This document shows, one piece after another, positions 55,904 to 64,000 of a stretch of DNA of 64,000 nucleotides; the first letter of the stretch is position 1, and each line of letters begins with the position of its first letter. A model generated the notes under the pieces. It was not told where the DNA came from and did no database searches. It saw nothing but the letters and a program-made list of their open reading frames with translations. The stretch covers positions 4,650,001 through 4,714,000 of the forward strand of contig NC_070564.1 in the NCBI RefSeq assembly GCF_026914185.1, given 5' to 3'. The DNA comes from Puccinia triticina. Its lineage: Eukaryota > Basidiomycota > Pucciniomycetes > Pucciniales > Pucciniaceae. The translations under genes were made by a program, and so were the position numbers.

Positions 55904-56668
55904 AGATGAAGGCCTCCATAATCATGATGATGTCTTATTATCTAGGAAAGATTCAAGACATGATTATACGTTTTGCAACAATCTTCTCTTGTAATACACA
56001 TTTGCTGACCCGTTGAGGCAAAGGATTAATGGGGAAGGAGACTCGACTGTCAACAACAAACACAGCCCATGTACTCCATCACTTCTAACCAGAGAAGCTC
56101 AAGAGTGGCCAGGTCAATAAAGCCATATTGATAGATGTGAAATGTTAGATTTCACACAACTAAGAGATTTGTCATTTCTTGTAAGTAAAAGGTCAATCCA
56201 ACAAACTTGGAGACAGAGAAAGAAATGAAAGACAATTGTGTACCTAAGAGCAGATCCGCTTGGTACTGTGTGAAAATGAGATTTAATAAATCTAAAGTGC
56301 TACGGTGTAGCTGAAGCAACCTCCGGGTTCTGAGAGCTAACAAGATTTATCTTGTCAGTAAACACGCTCCTTTGGATGCGCTGATAAGAAAGATAAATCT
56401 TACTGAGGCTTGTGGGTCTTGTTCTTCAAGATTCACCAATGCGAGCTAAGAGAGATCTGGGACTGCGGTTGTCTGTTGCTGTGCACAAGAACAACCGTCA
56501 GTCTGTAGTCATTTGTGACTATGGCACTGCAGCGATGATCTTACCTCCGTTGGTGGGATTAGAGATTCTATTGCTGAGGCTGAAACCTTGTTGGTCTTGG
56601 GCGTTGGATACAAGTAGGCTGCAAGATCATAAAGATTCTCTAGTCAGCTCCATCTGTCCTAGCTGAGG
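55904..56668. repeat. Downstream flank of Copia relic with probable LTR
   Basis: At 56143-56343 the sequence starts TGTTAGATTTC and ends GAGAGCTAACA, giving TG...CA boundaries with 6-bp inverted TGTTAG/CTAACA. It contains TGTACCTAAGAGCAGATCC. It is placed where the 3' LTR of the minus-strand Copia element should be. The upper boundary could lie further right, near 56410, because AAGATTTATCTT repeats there. The opposite LTR is not in the window, so this is not confirmed. Confidence 0.45.
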
Positions 56669-59600
56669 CTATCCCAACGGACTCACATACCTGGTAGGTG
56701 TTTTGTCCTGTTTGGGTTGCTTGGGCGCTTTGTCGGTTTCTGACGTGGCTGAAGGTTTAGGAGCGGATGAATCAGCTTTAGCCGACTTCATCCGCCTGAG
56801 GGCGACATGCATATTGCATGCGCCTGGAGGCCGCACTGGCTCACCTCGGTCCCCAGTGGGGTTAGGGCTAACAGCCTTGCGCTTCCTCTGATTCAGGGAT
56901 GTACCCGAATCCTGACATCCTGCCATGCTTCGAGCCGGTAGGCTGGAAGCAGACTGAGATAAGGATTTGATACTGATGAGCTCCAGCGCTCTGCGGATGA
57001 TGACTCGGCCAACAGGCTTGGTGAGAAAGTCGGCTGCATTGGCTTCAGACCTGATGTAGCTGAGTTGGATGAGCTTTCGAACTACAAGTTCCCGGACAAA
57101 GTGCAGGCGGATCGACATATGTTTAGTCCTAAAGCTGTTTTGCGAAGTCTCGCTGTTTGCTAGATCAATCGCCCCTTTGTTGTCAACTAGAACCTGGATT
57201 TGCTGCTCTTCCGGACGAATTTTCACTTCGGAGATTAAATTTGACAGCCAGGCAAGCTCCCGACCAAGGTCCGAGAGCGCTTTGTACTCGGCCTCCGTCG
57301 TTGACAAGGATACAGTTGCCTGCTTGGATGATTTCCAGGCCAGCAGGTGAGTACCCGACATGATAGCGAAGCCAGTGGATGAACAACAAGTGTCGGGGCA
57401 ATTCCCCCAGTCTGCGTCAACGTAGGCCTTCAGCGCATTGTTCTTGTTCTTGGCGTAAGTGAGTCCCAAGTTCCGGGTGCCGGAAAGATACTGGTAAACC
57501 TGAACTGCTGCATGGTAATGCGGCATGCCTGGCGATTCGAGATATTGCAATAGTGAACTCACCGCATAGGCGATGTCGGGGCGAGTCAGGACACTAAGAT
57601 AGTTAAGCAAACCAATGAGCGCTCTGTAATTGACTCCGTTCTTGCAAAACTCAGCGATTTCCTGCTGCGTTGCTTTCCTGAGATACGCTTTTGGGTTGAG
57701 CGGACAGGTGGCTGGGTGAAGCTTCTCAAAATCAAATTCTTCCAGCTTCCGATCAATGAACTGAGATTGGTTGATGTGGATGCCGTCAACTGAGCGTTTG
57801 ATATTCATGCCGAGGAGAAATTCCGCCTCCCCCATATATTTGATTTTGAATTCGGCCTCCATTTCGGCCTTAAATTTCAGGGGATTTTTGCTGACGAAGA
57901 CGAGATCATCAACATGGGCAAATACATACGTATCTTCTCTGCCGGGAACGCCCCGTCGATAGAAGACGCAGGGGTCAGCTACCGATATCGTGAAACCAAT
58001 GGTCTTGAGGTAGGTTGACAGTCGGTTGTACCAGACTAAGGGCGCTTGACGTAGACCGTATATCGCCTTCTTCAGCTCCAAGACGGTGTTTGGAGGAAAG
58101 TCAAGCCCAGGTGGAGGTAAAAGAGCTACCTCATCCTCAAGAGGACACGTAAGGAGCGCGCTATGAACATCCAGTTGATGTATCGCGAGATCATTGTCCA
58201 CCGCAAAGGAGATAAACAGACGAAGTGCGCATGGGCGGCCGGTTGGGGCGAATCTTGATTCAAAGTTCACGCCGTGCGTTTGCCGAAAGCCCTGCGCACA
58301 AATGCGCGCTTTAAACTCCGTGACCTGATTGTCAGGGCCTAGTTTCTTCCTGAACGCCCATGTGGCCGGGATTGGAGCATCGTCAGGCTCTCGAGCTCGC
58401 TGCAGCCAGACGTCGTGCTGGACCATGTTAGCAGCTTCCTTCAGTTCAGCCTCCTTCCAGCTCAGCGATTCGCTCGAGCGCATGGCTTGCTTGTGGTTAG
58501 CCGGGTCAGTCGAAGCGGTGGTGTGAAACATTTGGCGGCGGCTGTAGTTCTGAATATTGGTCGGATCGATGTCGCCGATGATGTGCGTCGGGTGCCTTGG
58601 ACCGATGACCTTCATGATTCTGGGTTGTTGCGGCTCCAGAGATGAACCTTCCTGATGAGGGGCGGCCGTCTCATCGTCATCAGTGAGTTCGTCTTGCTCA
58701 TCCAGGCGAGGACCTGGCGCAATGTCACCTAGGATTTGATTGATTTCATCTTCTTCCTCACGCTCGTCGTCTTCAGCTCTTTGCTGGTCCACCAAGTCCT
58801 GCTCCTCTGCGAAGGGCATCGGCTCAGAGGAGTTGAAGGACGGCAGCTTATCGATGCCGTACACGTTGTGGCTTTTGTGCAGTGCTGCACAATGAGGAAA
58901 CGAAGCTTCGTCGACGTGTACTTGCTTTGACGTTACAATGGCTCTGTTGTCAGGCCGGAATATCCGATAGGACGAAAAATCGTTATCATTTCCTAACATG
59001 ACGCCGTCCCACGCAATAGGCCCTAACTTCTGACCTCTATTTTGCTTGGGCTTGACTATCCAGGCCCGACAGCCAAACGGTCGGAAGAACTTGAGGTTCG
59101 GCTTCATCCAAAACATAAGCTTGATGGGTGAAGCTCTACTTTTTGACAACGAGGGCAGGCTGTTGGTTGTTGCTGTAGCTGCCTTCACCGCCTCGCCCCA
59201 CCATTCGGGGGCCATGTTGGCCTGCATCATCTGCGTCCGTGTAATTTCTATGACGGTGCGGTTGGCCCTTTTGGCGAAGCCATTCTGTTGAGGTGTATAA
59301 GGCGGCGACACATGATGTTGAATACCGACCTCCTTCAGGATTTCTCCAAGATTCTTGCTGACAAACTCGCCTCCACCATCAGTTATCAATCGCTTGATCG
59401 ACTCGCCAGTTTGGTTCTCAAAGAATTTCTTGAATTCCAGAATAGCCGCTGTTGCAGCGCTCTTCTCTTTCAGAATTTCCGTGTGGATGTATCCGGAATA
59501 TTGATCGACGATAGTCAGGAAGTATCGAGCCCCGCTGTTTGTCGGAGGTGAAATCGGGCCGACCAGGTCCACATGGACAGTGTCCAGAGGTGCAAGTGCT

Positions 59601-60499
59601 GCCTTAAAGTGACTGTTGAAGGGCAGACGAGTAATCTTCCCTTTCATGCAGGCATCGCATGCCTTAGTCGCTTCTGAAGGTAAGGCTTTACCAAGCATTG
59701 TCTCAATTCTCTTTTGGCTTGCGTGTCCCATGCGTCGATGCCAGAGTTCAAAGTCGCTAGTTTTGGGAGCGGCATTGACTTCAGTTAGGTTTGCAGTTGG
59801 CTGCTCTTGCAAGTCGCGAAGACCAACAATCTCGAAGATGAAATTCGAAGTATCGACCACCAGGGCACTTAGATCGTCGATCTTCACTTCGAAGCCAGTC
59901 GGCGAGGGCATAATGACGGCTTGATTCTCCATCAGCTGGGCAAAAGATACTAAGCTTTGCGTCAGGTTCGGGACATATAAGGCATCCTTCAACACTATGG
60001 TGGCGCCGTTGGAGAAGCGCAAAGTTGCGTTGCCTTTCGCCACGGCGAAAAGTTCTTTCTGATCCCATTTATTGCCCGTGGAAATACTGACTCGGACGGG
60101 TATTGACGTGTCAAAGAGCTCAAAGGTGTTGAGCATGTGGTGGCTTGCCCCGGAGTCCAGGACCATTCTTAAGCGCTCGTTGTCGCCCTCCAATCCTGTA
60201 AGGTACCCAAATGCCGGTCGAACAATATTGACCGAGGAGCTAGGCTCTGCTGTGGCCGTTGTAATCAGACCAGTCGGAGGATTTTGGCGCGCCTTCTTGT
60301 ACAGTCCAGGATGTAAGGTCCAACACTCTTCCTCTGGGTGTCCGGAGAGCGGATTATGCTTGTGGTCACGACAAGCATTCGGATTAGGACGGTGTTTCCG
60401 TGGGTTGTTGCCTCTGTTTGCGAATTGCGTTGCTTGAGTGGCTAAGGCAGTGGATTGGCTCCCGAATGAGCTTTGGCCTTGATCCATGGTAGCAGTAAC
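56669..60499 (-). pseudogene. Copia retrotransposon gag(3' part)-pol polyprotein
   Basis: Polyprotein of a Ty1/Copia element, order gag end - protease - integrase - reverse transcriptase - RNase H. Numbering from the Met at 60487, residues 39-60 hold a Cys/His-rich knuckle, and DSGASHH at 111 is the aspartic protease. H-x3-H and CDACMKGK form the integrase zinc site; HVDLVGP and ITDGGGEF carry the two catalytic Asp. The RT has FAHVDDLVFV and the RNase H has YVDADWGNCPD and STTEAEYKAL. The third integrase residue is Lys, not Glu (NGFAKRANRT; codon AAA at 59270-59272), so integration should be dead although the 1,272-codon frame is open. The frame continues upstream across the CACTA-like insertion into gag at 62692-63135. 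An apparent start at 60568 lies in that inserted DNA. Confidence 0.93.
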
Positions 60500-60769
60500 C
60501 ACTGTGAAAAAAACTTGAGAAATTGGTGTCAGTTGACATGCCAGATCCAGGCTGATACATTGCTGCATACCTGAGTTTGTCCAGCTTTATTCCAGGTTTA
60601 GTCCATGTATTTTTATGGATTAGCTCAGGCTAAGCAAGTATGTTGATACTCTGCTTAGCCACACTAACTTTTTGTGCAGTTATGTACTTGTGAGATGCTC
60701 AGCTGGCACAGCAGTAGCACCTTATAAGTACATACCAGCACCCTTGTCAAGTGGCTGGCATCCCTCCAG

Positions 60770-61200
60770 CCGACAGACAAGGCCGCATAGACCCAACAAC
60801 GCGGACTAGGAGGAATCCCTCCCAGTCAACAACATGTGTAACACCGGTCAACCAAAAGTCGTCCGGGAGGGAGGCCTCCCGGACGACGGCCCCATACAAC
60901 AGTTGCCCGGGAGGGATCCTCCCGGATGACCGCTTCATACACCAGTTGTCCGGGAGGAATCCCTCCCAGACAACAGATACATACAACAGTCGCCGCCTAC
61001 ATAACAGTCGTCGGGAGGCAATTCCTCCCGGACGACTCCTTCATACACCAGTCGCCCGGGAGGGATCCCTCCAGTACGGCTAGGATCCCTCCCGGATGAC
61101 TACTTCATATATCAGTTGCCCGGGAGGGATACCTCCTGGACAACTGCTTCATGCACCGGTTGTCCAAGAGGAATCCCTCCTGGACAAGGGCCCTACATAC
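60770..61200. repeat. GGGAGGGATCCCTCCCGG palindrome array
   Basis: About eight units near 50 bp have CCCGGGAGG(G/A)ATCCCTCC-type palindromes alternating with CTTCATACACCAGT spacers. It is sequence-unrelated to the neighbouring GATGACCGG array but built in the same way. Confidence 0.8.
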
Positions 61201-61214
61201 ATTGAAAGTCGCCG

Positions 61215-62345
61215 GAATCAAGTGGAATTAGACCCATTTGATTACCGGTGTGTTCAGGTCATTGAAAGGGTCTAATACTACTCGATGTCCGACACACACC
61301 GGTCAATGAGTGGGTCTGATCCCACTCGATGACCGGCACACACCGGTCATCAAGTGGGTCTTATCCCACTTGATGACCAGCAAACACCAATCATTGAGTG
61401 GGTCTGATCCCACTTGATGACCGGCACACACCGGTCATCAAGTGGGTCTTATCCCACTTGATGACCAGCACACACCGGTCATCAAGTGGGTCTTATCCCA
61501 CTTGATGACCAGCAAACACCAATCATCGAGTGGGTCTGATCCCACTCGATGAACAGCACACACCAGTCATCGAGTGGGTCTTATCCCACTCAATGACCAG
61601 CACACACCAATCATTGAGTGGGTCTGATCCCACTCGATGACCGGCACACACCGGTCATTGAGTGGGTCTTATCCCACTCAATGACCAGCAAACACCGGTC
61701 ATTGAGTGGGTCTGATCCCACTCGATGACCGGCACACGCCAGTCCTCGGGAGGGTCTTATCCCCCTCGATGACCGGCAAACGCGAGTCATCGGGTGGGTA
61801 CACATACCCGCTCAATGAACGGCACATGCCAGTCATTGAGCGGCACATACCCGCTTGATGACTGGCACAAGCAAGTCATCAAGAGGGTCTTATCCCTCTC
61901 AATGACCGGCAAACACGTGTGCCGGTCATTGAGTGTACCATCTCAAAGAACGGTTGGTGTGTGCCGGTAATCGAGTGGGATAAGACCCACTCAATGACCG
62001 GTGTGTGCCGGTCATTGAGTGGGATCAGACCCACTCAATGACCGGTGTTTGCTGGTCATCAAGTGGGATTAGACCCACTCAATGACCGGTGTGTGCCGTT
62101 CATCAAGTGGGTATGTGTACCTGCTCGATGATTGGCGTGTGCCGGTCATCGAGCCGGTATGTGTATCCGCTCAATGACTGGCATGTGCCGGCCATTGAGC
62201 GGGTATGTTTACCCGCTTGGTGACCGGACTGTGCCGGTCATCGAGCGGGTTGTGTACCGGGTCAATGACTGGCGTGTGCCGGTCATCGAGTGAGTATGTG
62301 TACCCGCTTGATGACCGGACTGTGCCGGTCATCAAGCAGGGTGTG
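61215..62345. repeat. GATGACCGG palindrome array, 44-bp unit
   Basis: About 24 units of 44 bp carry CACT(T/C)GATGACCGGCACA with its inverse CACCGGTCATCAAGTG, separated by GGTCTTATCC or GGTCTGATCC spacers. After about 61930 the units run in opposite orientation (GGTGTGTGCCGGTCA), so the array is an inverted repeat as a whole. This is the best-preserved array of this palindrome in the window. Confidence 0.88.
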
Positions 62346-62691
62346 TACCCTTTCATCATGTTGACTGAGAGGATCCCTCCCAGTCTACATAAAAGCTCTG
62401 TGGGCTTGTTGACCAGGAAGGTTTCTTCCTGGTATGTAATAAAGCTGAGCATTCAGCTCAGAGTAGGTTGTGTTATATATATATATATATATACATATAT
62501 ATACATAGCTCAGACTCAGCTTGGTGTGCCTCAGTATTGTGCACTGCACCAGAGTTCAGTTGAGCAATGTGCAGGAATTCCAGGATTTACCACCCTGGGA
62601 TTCATTGGTATGAGCCTTGTATAAATGGGCATTTGACTCAAGTATGCTGCATGTCAACTTGCAGCAGTTTCTCGAGTTTTTTTTCATAGTG

Positions 62692-63135
62692 AACCGCATC
62701 ATGGTGAGCTATATCCCTTAACTTGGCAATGATGTCTTTTGGGTTGGCCAAAAGCTCTGCATTGCTGATGAGTGTCTCCATCAAGGAAGGCTGTTTCCTA
62801 GATATTCAAGCAATAATCGTGCAGCTAAGTATAGTAGCTGGAACATCTAGACCCATAGCCGCGAATTCAGCAAGCATAGCTTCAAGTCTAGTGATGTATC
62901 AATTTATGTCGTTGTCATATTGAATATCTTCCCATTTGCGCCAAGCGTGGTAAATGGTGAGGACCATTCTGATCCCCAGAAGACGGTCCATCAAGAGTTT
63001 ATTGATCATATTTTCTGAGTTCAAACTTTGGAGCTTGGCTCCCTGCATCCCTTTCATCCAGATCCGCATCCATCTCCTCTGTTCCTTCTTAAGATCACCT
63101 TCCTCCTCATTCCAAACATCAACAACCACTGCCAA
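62692..63135 (-). pseudogene. Copia gag, N-terminal part, with stops
   Basis: Read from 63135, the UBN2-type Copia gag is seen in LQSLNSENMINKLLMDRLLG, WRKWEDIQYDNDIN, RLEAMLAEFAAMGLDVPATI and LANPKDIIAKLRDIAHHDAV, after which the CACTA-like element interrupts and the frame resumes at 60499. Two in-frame stops occur (after YDNDIN near 62902 and after CTIIA near 62812). This is the same element as the pol at 56669-60499. The far N-terminus and the 5' LTR are not recognisable upstream. Confidence 0.82.
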
Positions 63136-64000
63136 GGATCCAAACCCCCGGCGAACATCTCAAAACCACCTCCAACCAAAGCTATCCTTGATCTTTTCCG
63201 CGCTCATCTCTACGGACCACCGCCACGAGGTCAGCCTAAACAGCAACAATCCCCTCACACGACTGCCGCTGCCTAGTACGGACAGGAGTCCCTCACCGGC
63301 GCCCAAATCCATGCCGCCAGGGGTCCTATTAGCACCAAAATGGTATGATGGCTGACCAAGCAGTCGCTGATGTCTTGGGGATGTCCTTAGGCGTGGGTTT
63401 TCATGAACGAGTTGAATAACAACAGCCAGCGCGGGCCATGGTAGTTGAACCCAAGCAACGCTATCCCCGGCGCCGTCGGCCGACCCGCCTGCTTGTGTAA
63501 GATTATAATTGCCAAGATGGTTGCGTGTTTTTTTTGTTGCTGTTGCGGAGGTGGGCCGATATTGGGTCGGAGGTGGACAAGGGCGCGTGCGGGAGCCAGG
63601 AGACCAAAGGCATAGGTGTGGTGGCTTGGAGCATTGCAGGGCTTGCACGGACGGCTGCTAGACCATTCCTTTGCGGCCGGGATTGCCGGAATGAAGAGAG
63701 ACAGCCGGGTTGTCGTGATCATGCTGGCTGACCCCAGTTGCAATCAGGCTGATATCTATGGTGATTAGGATGTTTGATCCAGTCTTTGACACCAATTTTT
63801 TCATGAGTGCAAGCTCCGGACAATCCGGCGTGCAGATGCAAGACTGCAAGCCTAAGTCTCTTATGTGACTACAGGACACAAGAAAAAAAGGGGGGAATCT
63901 GGTTGGATTTCTTGGGATAAAGAAATACAAACAGAAGGAGAGAAAGAAAGAGAGAAAAAGAGAAAATCAGGCCTAGACTTTAAGTCTTTTAATAATTGAT
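63136..64000. other. Unassigned, with a dispersed repeat at the edge
   Basis: 63136-63760 is G+C-richer with overlapping open frames on both strands and no recognised domain. About 63850-63985 is, in inverse orientation, clearly similar to 10245-10392: shared GTATTTCTTTATCCC, then AGAAAT(T/C)CAACCAG and TTGTGTCCTGT(T/A)GTCACA(C/T)AAGAGACT (one-base variants). This may be the leader or LTR of a retroelement. Confidence 0.45.

Larger units (their letters stand above)
60500..62691. mobile_element. CACTA-like element inserted in Copia gag, TSD AAC
   Basis: The left end CACTGTGAAAAAAACTTGAG and right end CTCGAGTTTTTTTTCATAGTG are inverted with few mismatches, and inverted similarity continues into GTCAGTTGACATG/CATGTCAACTTGC. 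AAC flanks both sides (60497-60499 and 62692-62694). The interior is two tandem arrays (about 60770-61200 and 61215-62345) plus a TA-rich microsatellite at 62472-62510. No transposase is present. On the Copia strand the duplicated codon is GTT, and the gag reading frame is the same before and after the insertion. Confidence 0.9.

Noticed and set aside
60500..60568. Apparent N-terminus of the Copia polyprotein (MQQCISLDLA...)
   Set aside because: Encoded by the end of the inserted CACTA-like element; the real gag continues beyond 62692.
61215..62345. Regular repeat-spacer appearance of the palindrome array suggested a CRISPR array
   Set aside because: Spacers are themselves near-identical, units are palindromic over most of their length, and the context is clearly eukaryotic.

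Overview
The window looks like a repeat-rich chromosome segment of a rust fungus (Pucciniales, probably Puccinia sensu lato). The evidence is eukaryotic gene structure with many short introns (about 60-145 nt, GT...AG, often GTGAGY or GTAAGT donors), basidiomycete-like housekeeping genes, a Copia element of the type common in rusts, and very dense nested DNA transposons. The species is an inference; no search was run.

Conserved genes I could model exon by exon: cytosolic methionyl-tRNA synthetase (13.4-16.1 kb, +), an AIF/FSP1-like FAD oxidoreductase (16.6-18.7 kb, +), the Sm-like protein LSm2 (38.9-39.7 kb, -, with an ATG-only first exon) and a mitochondrial GGQ-domain release-factor-like protein (43.8-44.7 kb, -). 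Less identifiable genes are a small RING-H2 protein (11.7-12.3 kb, -), a 441-aa orphan (21.4-22.8 kb, -) and a large Ser/Pro/His-rich protein (34.1-37.6 kb, +). A separate family of membrane-anchored RING-H2 proteins occurs three times (30.3-31.2, 45.2-46.2 and 55.1-55.9 kb). Intron positions are conserved; the first copy is intact and the other two carry stops.

Most of the rest is mobile DNA, and several element borders can be set from terminal inverted repeats (TIRs) plus target-site duplications (TSDs). Five elements begin CACC/CACT, end GGTG/AGTG and have 3-bp TSDs, so they are CACTA-like: 5171-7085, 8229-8875, 9269-11319, 53748-54964 and 60500-62691. Three elements begin TAGAG with 8-bp TSDs, so they are hAT-like: 5598-5897, 6622-6792 and 26991-28225. 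A 1,048-bp element (19522-20569) and a 1.65-kb foldback (40084-41736) also have 8-bp TSDs. There are Tourist-like MITEs with TTA TSDs, a decayed PIF/Harbinger transposase, a decayed integrase-domain transposase and a decayed Copia element.

The most unusual signal is a short palindrome, roughly TTGATGACCGG-N-CCGGTCATCAA. It is tandemly amplified inside elements whose ends belong to different superfamilies (CACTA-like, 8-bp-TSD and hAT-like). Two insertions are especially clear. One CACTA-like element splits an 86-nt class II tRNA-like sequence. Another sits inside the Copia gag with a 3-bp TSD, so that the reading frame lines up on both sides.
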